Shown here: positions 1 through 6,905 of the stretch, in pieces
How positions within the stretch are numbered: position 1 is the stretch's first letter
Layout of the letters: every line of letters begins with the position of its first letter
DNA from: M55B112 sp040880545
GTDB taxonomy: Bacteria; Bacteroidota; Bacteroidia; Bacteroidales; GCA-2748055
Direction of reading: 5' to 3'
Length of the DNA: 12,282 nt
Assembly (NCBI GenBank): GCA_040880545.1
Contig: JBBDIE010000178.1
Coordinates: 1-12,282 of the forward strand
The notes under the pieces: generated by a model
The model's database searches: none
What the model was told of the DNA's origin: nothing
Seen by the model: the letters and a program-made list of their open reading frames with translations, nothing else
Made by a program: the position numbers and the translations under genes

Positions 1-15
1 GAAGTGGGAGTCTAA

Positions 16-147
16 ATGAAACAGGAGAATATCGAGTTCCCCAACTCCAAGTACTATAAGTACTCCAAGTACTCCAAGTACTCCAAGTACTCCAAGTACT
101 CCAAGTACTCCACCGTAGATCGGACATTATGGACAGACACTAATTAA
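16..147 (+). CDS. Small ORF of Tyr-Ser-Lys repeats (doubtful gene)
   Basis: A 43-codon ORF opens with ATG directly after an in-frame TAA at 13-15 and ends at TAA 145-147. The N-terminus reads MKQENIEFPNSK, followed by about six YSK units and a short tail, TVDRTLWTDTN. A purine-rich GGGAG at 6-10 could act as a ribosome binding site. The tripeptide repeat is simply the reading of the 9-base DNA repeat in this frame; the other frames of the repeat are also open. I know of no function for such a peptide. In Bacteroidota, similar repeats can lie at the 3' end of four-helix-bundle (23S intervening-sequence) protein genes. Frame 2 here ends KWESK-stop at 17-19, which would suit such an upstream gene, but this is only inference because the gene lies off the window. 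Confidence 0.22.
   Translation: MKQENIEFPNSKYYKYSKYSKYSKYSKYSKYSTVDRTLWTDTN
43..111. repeat. 9-base tandem repeat (unit TACTCCAAG)
   Basis: Five perfect copies of TACTCCAAG run from 61 to 105, followed by a partial copy at 106-111. Two degenerate copies precede them (43-51 AACTCCAAG and 52-60 TACTATAAG). Each junction makes an AGTACT palindrome. The unit is a multiple of three, so copy-number change would keep the reading frame. There are no spacers, so this is a minisatellite and not a CRISPR array. Confidence 0.93.
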
Positions 148-201
148 CTTTTGTTCATAACTACTGTTCATTCATTGTTCATTTCTTTAACCCCAAAAGT
201 A

Positions 202-231
202 TTGACCTCAACCATATTGATTGTATATTTG
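202..231 (+). promoter_or_regulatory. Bacteroidota-type promoter for the structured RNA
   Basis: TTG at 202-204, a 19-base spacer and TATATTTG at 224-231 match the Bacteroidota sigma-ABfr consensus (TTTG, about 19 bases, TAnnTTTG) almost perfectly. A start site near 237 is expected. No protein start follows; a series of hairpins does. Three direct copies of TGTTCAT (152-158, 165-171, 176-182) lie just upstream, where an activator could bind. Confidence 0.65.
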
Positions 232-236
232 ATATA

Positions 237-665
237 GCAAGTGAGCGTATAAAAGCCACTCCGTTCTTTGTGATTTTTCATATTGATATGCAAAAGGGAT
301 TCGTCCCTGGCGCAGAAGGAGTCAGAGCAGTTGAAACAGGTATTTAGACTGCTCTTCCGTGGCGCAAGCTGCGGTCTTTTCGTTGATGCTCTGAAAAATA
401 CCGTAAAAGGTTATTGGGAAGAGTGACAGACTGTCCAGCAGGATACCTGGAAACCAGGGCAGGATGCAACTAAAAGAAATGTGAACAGCGGCGTCTAAGG
501 ATGCAACTGGGATCCTGTTGCAGGCTTCGGCCAGGTAACAGTTTGTGAATACAGCCTTCGGGATGTATTCAGGCATAATAAACCGTAACTTGCCGGTTTC
601 CGGAAACTACGGTAACCAGAAAACGAAATGGGAGTTGGTGTGAACTGGCTCCCATTTGTGTTTTT
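237..665 (+). ncRNA. Candidate structured non-coding RNA, about 430 nt, class unknown
   Basis: The segment lies between a near-consensus promoter and an intrinsic terminator and has no credible ORF on the plus strand. Hairpins visible by eye are: 240-246/255-260; GGGA-UUCG-UCCC at 296-307; an arm closed by GCGC 310-313/362-365 and GGA 318-320/UCC 356-358 leading to an 8-bp stem 324-331/348-355; CCUGG-AAA-CCAGG at 446-458; a stem at 515-541 capped by UUCG 526-529; a 7-bp stem 547-553/564-570 capped by CC-UUCG-GG; and 582-587/608-613 with an inner CCGG/CCGG stem. The 11-mer AGGATGCAACT occurs twice (461-471, 498-508). I looked for RNase P RNA (GAGGAAAGUCC core), tmRNA (tag frame, T-arm), SRP RNA and group II domain V signatures and found none. 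Bacteroidota 6S RNA is shorter. The class is therefore unknown. That it is transcribed is inferred from the promoter and terminator. Confidence 0.55.
626..665 (+). terminator. Intrinsic terminator of the structured RNA
   Basis: A perfect 9-bp stem (AAATGGGAG 626-634 with CTCCCATTT 649-657) and a 14-base loop are followed by GTG and five T (661-665). It ends the run of hairpins that begins after the promoter at 202-231. Confidence 0.7.
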
Positions 666-954
666 ACAGATAGATCCGTGTTACATTTGATAAACAGGTC
701 AATATCTGTCTTCAAATCACCTGTTGGCTCCTCAAACCGTTCGGTTATTTGTGCGAAGCTTTTTTATTTCCGCAAATTTTGATTAACTTCGCAACTTTTT
801 GAATCGGGGCACTTTCCGCTTATATACTGCCGAATCTCACTTATTAACAGGTAGTTGTTGATAAGGGTAACTGCATTTCCGTAAAGTGGAGCGAATTTGC
901 TTATAATTTTGTGCCCAGAGAAGAACTGTGTTGTTGGACGGATTAAATAATACT
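666..954. other. Intergenic stretch without a gene
   Basis: No ORF of note lies here. Visible structure: a 7-bp inverted repeat ACAGATA 666-672 / TATCTGT 703-709; a small hairpin AACCG-TT-CGGTT near 735-746; and a 7-bp inverted repeat TGCGAAG 752-758 / CTTCGCA 787-793. Near the right end a TAATTTTG (904-911) fits the -7 promoter box, but no good TTTG lies 19 bases upstream. I see no RNA gene or mobile-element signature. Confidence 0.5.
904..911 (+). promoter_or_regulatory. Possible -7 box for the serine hydrolase gene
   Basis: TAATTTTG fits TAnnTTTG and would start transcription near 918, leaving a leader of about 37 bases before the ATG at 955. The -33 element is not recognisable, so the call is weak. 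If it is correct, the GTG at 928 is still inside the transcript, but the ATG at 955 gives the more typical N-terminus. Confidence 0.35.
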
Positions 955-2286
955 ATGGTAAAGAGCGTTTTTGTATTAACAGGATTGATAATTATCTTCT
1001 TTTTTGGTGAAATTGCATTGACCTTATCCGAAAAAGGAAATTCTTTTATTATTGAGGATCAGGAGGTGGCTTTTTCCCTGAAACTTGAGAATCACTATTC
1101 AGATTTTAAAGCAACGGAGGTAATCGATCAACAGGTCACTGCTTTTATGGAACGTTGGCGTATCAACGGAGCCAGTGTGGCTGTATCAAAGGATGAAGAG
1201 CTGGTTTACGCAAAAGGGTTCGGGTACGCGAATACCGAGAAGATAGAGCAGGTGAAGCCCGGACATCTTTTCCGGATTGCATCAGTTTCTAAACTCATTA
1301 CCGCAGCTGCTGTGATGAAACTTTACGAGGGACAGCTACTCGACCTGGATGAATTTGTATTTGGACCGGAAGGAATACTGGATACCGTATTCTATAATGC
1401 CTATGGGGATGACCGTGTGGAGCAGATCAGGGTCAGGCACCTGCTTAACCATACGGGAGGCTGGTCGGGCCGGGCAGGTGATCCCATGTTCAATTCACTC
1501 TATATTGCCCGAAAACTGAATATAAAACCACCCGCAGGCATTGATCATGTAATCAAATACAGTCTGTCCCAGAATCTTAGTTATGAACCCGGTACAAGAT
1601 ATAACTACTCCAATCTTGGATATGCAATACTTGGTAAAATAATCGAAGAAAAAAGCGGGATCCCGTATGAAGATTTTGTGGTCATGAATATTCTTAAGCC
1701 GGCAGGAATCCATGACATGCATATCGGACACAGTTTTTCCCACGAAAAATTACCCAATGAGGTAACCTACTACAACAATGGCAGGATAAGAAAATACTAC
1801 GCTTTTGATGGAAGTGGGGAAATGGTTCCGGCCTACTATGGGGGAAATTATATAGAATTGCTTGGTGCAGCAGGCGGCTGGGTCGCTTCAGCACCTGAAT
1901 TGTGCAAACTTATCTCCTCATTAGACGGTTTCGATGGCCAGCGTGATATTCTGAAAAAAGAGACCATCGAAATGATGATCGATCCGGAGATAGCAGGTCC
2001 AGGGCTATTCGGCTGGCGGGGGAATGACAATCGGGGAACATGGTGGAGAACCGGGTACTTTAATGGTTCTACGGCCATGGTGGTGCGACAGTCCGATGGC
2101 GTAAACTGGGTACTATTAATGAACACTTCCACCTACAGGCAATCCAGGATCCACAGGTATTCCTCCTCCATGATGTTCCAGGCAATCAGAAATGTTGAAA
2201 TTTGGCCTTATCTCGATCTATTTATGATTGACCGGCAATTTCCTGAACCACTGGCTGAAATTCCTCTTGGCAACCCATTTCTCTGA
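955..2286 (+). CDS. Serine beta-lactamase-fold hydrolase (S12 / class C-like)
   Basis: 443 residues from ATG 955; an upstream GTG at 928 would add nine residues ahead of the membrane segment and is less likely. A hydrophobic segment at residues 5-20 suggests export or an inner-membrane anchor with the enzyme in the periplasm. The family motifs are present: SxxK as SVSK at residues 110-113 (Ser110 nucleophile, Lys113), a RHLLNHTGGW block at 161-170, YxN as YSN at 218-220, and a third motif read as RTG at 365-367 (WRTGYFNG) in place of the usual KTG or HxG. Members of this family include esterases, D-aminopeptidases, DD-peptidases and class C beta-lactamases; the sequence does not decide between them. 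The gene shows no resistance-cassette context and is probably a housekeeping or peptidoglycan-related hydrolase. It ends 58 bases before the next gene on the same strand. Confidence 0.88.
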   Translation: MVKSVFVLTGLIIIFFFGEIALTLSEKGNSFIIEDQEVAFSLKLENHYSDFKATEVIDQQVTAFMERWRINGASVAVSKDEELVYAKGFGYANTEKIEQVKPGHLFRIASVSKLITAAAVMKLYEGQLLDLDEFVFGPEGILDTVFYNAYGDDRVEQIRVRHLLNHTGGWSGRAGDPMFNSLYIARKLNIKPPAGIDHVIKYSLSQNLSYEPGTRYNYSNLGYAILGKIIEEKSGIPYEDFVVMNILKPAGIHDMHIGHSFSHEKLPNEVTYYNNGRIRKYYAFDGSGEMVPAYYGGNYIELLGAAGGWVASAPELCKLISSLDGFDGQRDILKKETIEMMIDPEIAGPGLFGWRGNDNRGTWWRTGYFNGSTAMVVRQSDGVNWVLLMNTSTYRQSRIHRYSSSMMFQAIRNVEIWPYLDLFMIDRQFPEPLAEIPLGNPFL

Positions 2287-2295
2287 GTTTTTCAC

Positions 2296-2324
2296 TTGTG
2301 CTATTGCAAATTCTGTTATCTTAG
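2296..2324 (+). promoter_or_regulatory. Possible promoter for the 2345 gene
   Basis: TTG at 2296-2298, an 18-base spacer and TATCTTAG at 2317-2324 resemble the Bacteroidota promoter with one mismatch in the -7 box. A start near 2331 would leave a leader of about 14 bases and would exclude the in-frame ATG at 2228 as the start. Confidence 0.4.
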
Positions 2325-2344
2325 CCCGTCTACAATTTTTCGTA

Positions 2345-3277
2345 ATGGAATTATTAGATCTAACCATTACCCCTACGGGTAATATTTCCGATTTCAAACC
2401 CGATCTGTTCATCGCTGCCTCCGGGTATGAGGCAAGGTCGGTACTGATCCCCAAATCGTTAAATAATCCGGGCAGACGTAAAATTGCACTGGCTTATACA
2501 GAATATACAAAAGAATTTTCCCGCCGGGAAAATGACCTGTATTTCAAGAATAACGATTATGAATTGATCTATTCGCCCGGCTTTCGCGGACCCGATTTTC
2601 ATACTGTTTTTAATGGATATGAGGAAAAGGAACTGAAGATACTGATCGATATTTCCGTGATGACAAGAAACTGGTATCACGCCCTGCTTAAATATATTAA
2701 CACAACCAGACATTTCTCAAAACTAACGGTAAGGGCTGTGTACTGTCCTGTACTAATGGAGGAATCTGTAGAGCTAAGAAGGAAAATCATCTATGACAAG
2801 GTTCACTTGATTGAGAATGTGAGAGATACAGGTCGTGAAACCAAAGCAACCGCACTGATACTCGGATTGGGAAGTGAAATAGAACTGGGTAATACTGTTT
2901 TTGAAAAATTAAAACCCAAACATACTACGCTCCTGTATGCCGATTCGATCCAGATGAAACAATATGTTGAAAATGTTTTTATCAATAACCATGCACTGAT
3001 TGAACGCATATCCATCCGAAACCTGATAGGTTACCCACTGAACAATCCTTGGGAGATATATAAGATACTGCTCAACCTGATATTGCCCCTACGGATGGAT
3101 TACCAAATCACGATCGTACCAGAAGGCCCCAAAATATTATCTCTGATTACCATGCTCTTACAATTTAATTATCCGGATATAGAACTGATTATACCACGAT
3201 TTAAGGTTAAACAGTTGAAAGAGGGAGTGCCATTTCATGAATTCACGTACATTGATCTTAAATTTGGCATCGAATAA
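2345..3277 (+). CDS. Uncharacterised two-part alpha/beta protein, possibly CARF-like
   Basis: 310 residues from ATG 2345. The frame is open back to 2228, but that part overlaps the 3' end of the hydrolase gene and lies upstream of a likely promoter. I do not recognise a named family. No signal peptide or membrane helix is evident, so it should be cytoplasmic. It seems to have two similar halves. The first has strand-loop LFIAASGYEARS (residues 21-32) and later LIDISVMTRNW (100-110). The second has ALILGLGSEIELG (170-182) and later ITIVPEGPKILSL (255-267), followed by LIIPRF. A strand, then a polar DISxMTR or PEGPK turn, then a helix resembles the GGTK-type turn of nucleotide-sensing Rossmann-like CARF/SAVED folds. 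That comparison is inference from pattern only. No CRISPR, nuclease or cyclase gene is adjacent. Confidence 0.75.
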   Translation: MELLDLTITPTGNISDFKPDLFIAASGYEARSVLIPKSLNNPGRRKIALAYTEYTKEFSRRENDLYFKNNDYELIYSPGFRGPDFHTVFNGYEEKELKILIDISVMTRNWYHALLKYINTTRHFSKLTVRAVYCPVLMEESVELRRKIIYDKVHLIENVRDTGRETKATALILGLGSEIELGNTVFEKLKPKHTTLLYADSIQMKQYVENVFINNHALIERISIRNLIGYPLNNPWEIYKILLNLILPLRMDYQITIVPEGPKILSLITMLLQFNYPDIELIIPRFKVKQLKEGVPFHEFTYIDLKFGIE

Positions 3278-3352
3278 TTGTCCGCTGATCGACTTTATTT
3301 TTTAAAACATTTTCATAAAAGTGTTGTTATATATGCGACTTTAAATTTTTTA

Positions 3353-3360
3353 TACGTTTA
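3353..3360 (+). promoter_or_regulatory. Weak -7-like box before the E2-E1 operon
   Basis: TACGTTTA differs from TAnnTTTG at the last base; the nearest TTG (3324-3326) is 26 bases upstream, which is too far for a good match. The surrounding stretch 3278-3379 is strongly AT-rich and has no terminator hairpin, so read-through from the upstream gene cannot be excluded. Confidence 0.22.
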
Positions 3361-3379
3361 ACAAAACTCATAATTTGAC

Positions 3380-4717
3380 ATGGCGCATTTTGATATCGTA
3401 ATGCCTAAAATGGGGGAGAGCATTGAAGAAGCTACTATTACCAAGTGGTTCGTGAAAGAGGGTGATAAGGTTGTTGAAGATGATGTTCTGCTTGAAATAG
3501 CTACTGATAAAGTAGACTCAGAAATACCTTCCCCGGTGGAAGGTGTGGTTAAAAAGATCCTCTTTGAACAAGATGCAACCGTAGAAGTTGGCACGGTGAT
3601 CGCTGTTATAGAAATGGGTGGAGAGGGCTCAGCGGATGAGAAAGATACACCTCCCGAAAAAGAGAAAGAAGAAGCACCTTCGAAGGATACATCCACTGAA
3701 AAAACCACAGACACCGGATCAAAGAAGGAAAGCCCGCCTGTACAGGAAAGCCCGCAGGAGATGGGTGCCAAATCAAGCTCCGGTAAGTTCTATTCACCAC
3801 TGGTAAGGAAAATAGCAAAAGAAGAAAATATATCCCAGGAAGAGCTGGATGCCATACCTGGTAGTGGACTCAACGGCAGGGTTCAGAAAAATGATATACT
3901 CGGTTACATTGAATCCAGGAAATCTGGTGATGTGAAAGCCGCCGATTCGCCTGCAACCCAAAAAAGTGCAGCTCCCACACAAGTAAAGGTGAATGTTACC
4001 ACATCTGAAGGTGACGAAGTGATCGAAATGAGCAGGATGAGAAAACTGATTGCAGCACATATGCTCAATTCGAAACAAACATCAGCCCATGTAACCAACA
4101 TGCTGGAAATTGATGTAACCAATGTGGTCAACTGGCGAAACAGGGTCAAGGATGAATTCATGGCAAAACAGGGTCAGAAACTTACTTTCCTTCCTGTTTT
4201 TATGGAAGCAACCGTAAAGGCACTGCGCGATTATCCATTGATCAATGCCAGTGTGGATGGTGATAATATTATTGTCAGGAAAAATATAAACCTGGGAATA
4301 GCCGTTGCCCTGGAAGACAACAATCTCATTGTTCCCAATATTAAAAATGCCGATCAGTTGAATCTTGCCGGACTTACAAACAGTCTGAACAGTGTTGCTG
4401 CTGCTGCAAGAAACAATAAACTGGGTCCCGATGACATTTCGGGAGGCACCTTTACAATTACCAATTTCGGAACCTTTAAAAACGATATTGGAACACCAAT
4501 TATTAATCAGCCGGAAGTGGCCATACTTGCTATTGGTGCAATAAAGAAAAAGCCGGCAGTGCTGGAGACTCCCGAAGGAGATGTGATCGCCATTAGAAGC
4601 AGAATGTGGCTCTCCCTCACCTATGACCATAGAATTGTGGACGGAGCCCTGGGTGGTGCATTTTTGAAAACACTGGGAGACTATATCGAGTCATTCGATA
4701 CAAACCGTTCCATATAA
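3380..4717 (+). CDS. Dihydrolipoamide acyltransferase, E2 of a 2-oxo acid dehydrogenase complex
   Basis: 445 residues with the full E2 layout. One lipoyl domain (about 3-78) has the lipoylation site Lys44 in ATDKVDSE. An acidic, Pro/Lys-rich flexible linker (about 82-130) follows, then a peripheral subunit-binding domain (about 137-178, FYSPLVRKIAKEE and GSGLNGRVQKNDI), a second linker and the catalytic acyltransferase domain (about 213-440). The active-site motif DHRIVDG is intact at 416-422 (His417, Asp421). E2 transfers the acyl group from E1-bound thiamine diphosphate through lipoyl-lysine to CoA, in a large cytoplasmic core. The gene sits 24 bases before the E1 gene, so the two form an operon; no E3 (dihydrolipoyl dehydrogenase) or lipoate ligase gene is in the window. 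Acyl specificity (pyruvate or branched-chain) cannot be read from sequence; the arrangement with a fused E1 favours branched-chain, with moderate doubt. Confidence 0.95.
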   Translation: MAHFDIVMPKMGESIEEATITKWFVKEGDKVVEDDVLLEIATDKVDSEIPSPVEGVVKKILFEQDATVEVGTVIAVIEMGGEGSADEKDTPPEKEKEEAPSKDTSTEKTTDTGSKKESPPVQESPQEMGAKSSSGKFYSPLVRKIAKEENISQEELDAIPGSGLNGRVQKNDILGYIESRKSGDVKAADSPATQKSAAPTQVKVNVTTSEGDEVIEMSRMRKLIAAHMLNSKQTSAHVTNMLEIDVTNVVNWRNRVKDEFMAKQGQKLTFLPVFMEATVKALRDYPLINASVDGDNIIVRKNINLGIAVALEDNNLIVPNIKNADQLNLAGLTNSLNSVAAAARNNKLGPDDISGGTFTITNFGTFKNDIGTPIINQPEVAILAIGAIKKKPAVLETPEGDVIAIRSRMWLSLTYDHRIVDGALGGAFLKTLGDYIESFDTNRSI

Positions 4718-4741
4718 ATAAATCCATACAATTAGTTTGAT

Positions 4742-6781
4742 ATGTCCAAAGAGAAGAAATTTCATATTAAGAAAACCGATAAAGAAACACTGGCTAACTG
4801 GTTCAGGCTAATGGTAACAGGGAGGGCGCTGGACGACAGAGCCCCCAATTACCTGAAGCAGGCCATAGGCTGGTCATACCACGCACCTTATGCCGGTCAC
4901 GACGGAATACAACTGGCCATCGGACAGGTATTTGACAAAAAAAAGGACCATCTTTTTCCGTATTACAGGGATATGCTAACAACCATGTCAGCAGGTATTA
5001 CTCCCGAAGAGATCATATTAAACGGTATATCCAAAGATACAGATGTAGCCGGTGGTGGTCGTCACATGTCTAATCACTTTGCAAAACCTGAATGGAACAT
5101 CCATAATTCTTCGTCTTGTACCGGAAATCATGCCCAACAGGCAACCGGTGTTGCCCGGGCGATCAGGAGATACAAAGCGCCCGGGATAGCCATCAGTAGC
5201 CAGGGAGAATCATCAGTTTCCGAAGGGTACGTCTATGAAGCGATCAATGGTGCTTCAACCGAAAAACTTCCTGTGATATTTGTATTTCAGGATAACGGGT
5301 ATGGCATTGCTGTTCCGAAAAAAGACCAGACTGCCAACCGAAAGGTGGCTAATAATTTCTCCGGATTCAAATACCTGAAAATATACCATTGCAACGGAAA
5401 GGATGTATTTGACTCCATGAATACCATGTTCGAGGCAAGGGAATATGTGGAAAAACATAAGCACCCAGTGATCGTTCAGGCCAATTGTGTCAGGATTCAT
5501 TCTCATTCAAATTCCGACAGGCATGAACTCTACAGGGATGATTATGAACTCAATTATGTCAATGAATATGATCCGCTGGCAAAGTACAGACGGCTATTGT
5601 TACGGTATGACCGATTTACTGAGAAGGAACTGCAAGCCATTGAAGAGGAGTCGAAAGAGATCGTAAAAAAAGCACACAAGGCAGCAATGACTGCCCCGGA
5701 TCCGGACCCTGCTTCTGTTTTTGATTTTGTACTTCCTGAGGCCTATGTTTCTGAAAAATACCCTGAAGGTCTGCATAATCACGACGGCAAACCCAAAAAA
5801 CTCATTGAAGGTATCAATGAAACCCTGAAAGCAGAATTTCGTCATAACCCGGATACCTATATTTGGGGGCAGGATGTTGCCCACAAGGATAAAGGAGGCA
5901 TTTTCAATGTCACCAAGGGAATGCAAAAGGAATTTGGTAAGGAGCGGGTATTCAATGCTCCCATTGCAGAAGATTTCATCGTTGGAACAGCCAATGGTAT
6001 GAGCCGTTTTGATGACAAAATTCGGATCGTAGTGGAAGGAGCTGAGTTTGCCGACTATTTCTGGCCGGCTATGGAACAATTGCTGGACACCTCGCATGAT
6101 TACTGGAGATCCAACGGGCAATTCAGTCCGAATATTACAATCAGACTTGCTTCCGGAGGGTATATCGGTGGCGGATTGTATCATAGTCAGACCATTGAAG
6201 GGACACTCACTACCCTCCCCGGAATAAGGGTGGTTTATCCCAGTTATGCCGATGATGCCGCAGGTCTTCTGAGAACCAGCATAAGGTCCAGGGGAATTAC
6301 ACTATTTCTGGAACCCAAAGCGCTGTACAACTCGCCAAAGGTGGCAACTCCTGTACCGGATGATTTTGAGGTTCCTTTTGGGAAGGCAAAGATCAGGAGA
6401 GAAGGGGAGGATATAACGCTGATCACATACGGTAATACAACTCCCATGTGCATGGATATTGCGAAAAAAATGGAAGAGCAGGAAATTTCGGTAGAAGTGA
6501 TTGATCTGAGAACACTGAGTCCGCTCGATTCTGAAACGATCATTGAAAGTGTTAAAAAAACAGGTAAGGTACTGGTAGTACACGAAGATAAAGTATTTGG
6601 CGGTTTTGGGGGAGAGATAGCAGCACAGATTACCGAAGTGGCCTTTGAATACCTGGACGGTCCGGTTGTACGAGTGGGTTCAACCTTCACCCCGGTAGGA
6701 TTCAACCGCATACTTGAAAAAGCAATTTTGCCTGATGTGGAAAGGATTCAAACTGCTATGGATAAACTTCTCAAATACTAA
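4742..6781 (+). CDS. 2-oxo acid dehydrogenase E1, fused alpha and beta subunits
   Basis: 679 residues joining both E1 subunits in one chain, an arrangement common in Bacteroidota. The alpha part (about 10-320) has GGGRHMS at 104-110 and the thiamine diphosphate site. That site reads QGESSVSEG (154-162) and DNGYGI (184-189), where GDG and NNG are usual. The HSHSNSDR loop at 253-260 matches the E1-alpha loop that contacts E2 lipoyl groups. The beta part (about 350-679) has GQDVA (376-380), FNAPIAEDFIVGTANG (404-419), the conserved His481 in GGGLYHSQTIEG, and a transketolase C-terminal domain with TYGNTTP, VIDLRTLSPLD and a GGFGGEIA stretch. It decarboxylates a 2-oxo acid and reductively acylates the E2 lipoyl group. 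It is the second gene of the operon. The GDG-to-GE change is odd but probably tolerated, because an acidic metal ligand is kept. Substrate may be branched-chain 2-oxo acids or pyruvate. Confidence 0.93.
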   Translation: MSKEKKFHIKKTDKETLANWFRLMVTGRALDDRAPNYLKQAIGWSYHAPYAGHDGIQLAIGQVFDKKKDHLFPYYRDMLTTMSAGITPEEIILNGISKDTDVAGGGRHMSNHFAKPEWNIHNSSSCTGNHAQQATGVARAIRRYKAPGIAISSQGESSVSEGYVYEAINGASTEKLPVIFVFQDNGYGIAVPKKDQTANRKVANNFSGFKYLKIYHCNGKDVFDSMNTMFEAREYVEKHKHPVIVQANCVRIHSHSNSDRHELYRDDYELNYVNEYDPLAKYRRLLLRYDRFTEKELQAIEEESKEIVKKAHKAAMTAPDPDPASVFDFVLPEAYVSEKYPEGLHNHDGKPKKLIEGINETLKAEFRHNPDTYIWGQDVAHKDKGGIFNVTKGMQKEFGKERVFNAPIAEDFIVGTANGMSRFDDKIRIVVEGAEFADYFWPAMEQLLDTSHDYWRSNGQFSPNITIRLASGGYIGGGLYHSQTIEGTLTTLPGIRVVYPSYADDAAGLLRTSIRSRGITLFLEPKALYNSPKVATPVPDDFEVPFGKAKIRREGEDITLITYGNTTPMCMDIAKKMEEQEISVEVIDLRTLSPLDSETIIESVKKTGKVLVVHEDKVFGGFGGEIAAQITEVAFEYLDGPVVRVGSTFTPVGFNRILEKAILPDVERIQTAMDKLLKY

Positions 6782-6794
6782 TATCAGATAAGTC

Positions 6795-6851
6795 GCACAT
6801 GAAATTTTATCATTCATCTTGCACTACCCGGAATGATTACTGTTTATGTGC
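6795..6851. repeat. Nested inverted repeat between E1 and flavodoxin genes
   Basis: The outer arms are GCACAT 6795-6800 and ATGTGC 6846-6851; the inner arms are ATCATTC 6809-6815 and GAATGAT 6831-6837. The two arm pairs are separated by 8 bases on each side, and the apical loop is 15 bases. No T-run follows directly, so it is not a classical terminator. It could be a 3'-end structure of the E1 mRNA or a protein-binding dyad. Confidence 0.5.
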
Positions 6852-6854
6852 ATA

Positions 6855-6885
6855 CTGAATGTCGTTTTTATTTTTGAACATTCAG
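6855..6885. promoter_or_regulatory. Flavodoxin promoter -7 box inside a perfect 8-bp dyad
   Basis: TATTTTTG at 6869-6876 is a perfect TAnnTTTG box; a start near 6882 would give a leader of about 24 bases. The -33 region (TATG near 6845-6848) is weak. The box lies in the 15-base spacer of a perfect inverted repeat, CTGAATGT 6855-6862 and ACATTCAG 6878-6885. A dimeric repressor bound there would cover the -7 box, so operator function is a natural inference. Confidence 0.55.
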
Positions 6886-6905
6886 AAAACAATAAATTTT
6901 AACAG

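Noticed and set aside
43..111. Tandem repeat as a possible CRISPR array
   Set aside because: Units of 9 bases follow each other without spacers; no cas gene is near.
322..576. 84-codon minus-strand ORF in the structured RNA region
   Set aside because: No recognisable family, no promoter or ribosome site, and its sequence is explained by the plus-strand hairpins. The promoter and terminator both point to plus-strand transcription.
237..665. RNase P RNA, tmRNA, SRP RNA or group II intron
   Set aside because: The conserved GAGGAAAGUCC core, the tag frame and T-arm, the SRP GGAAG loop context and a domain V hairpin were each looked for and not found.
2228..2344. Earlier start of the uncharacterised protein at ATG 2228
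   Set aside because: It overlaps the 3' end of the hydrolase gene and lies upstream of a likely promoter at 2296-2324; ATG 2345 gives a compact N-terminus.
4082..4630. Long minus-strand ORF of 182 codons
   Set aside because: It is antisense to the E2 catalytic domain, which has intact family motifs.
5600..6184. Long minus-strand ORF of 194 codons
   Set aside because: It is antisense to the E1 gene and has no recognisable family features.
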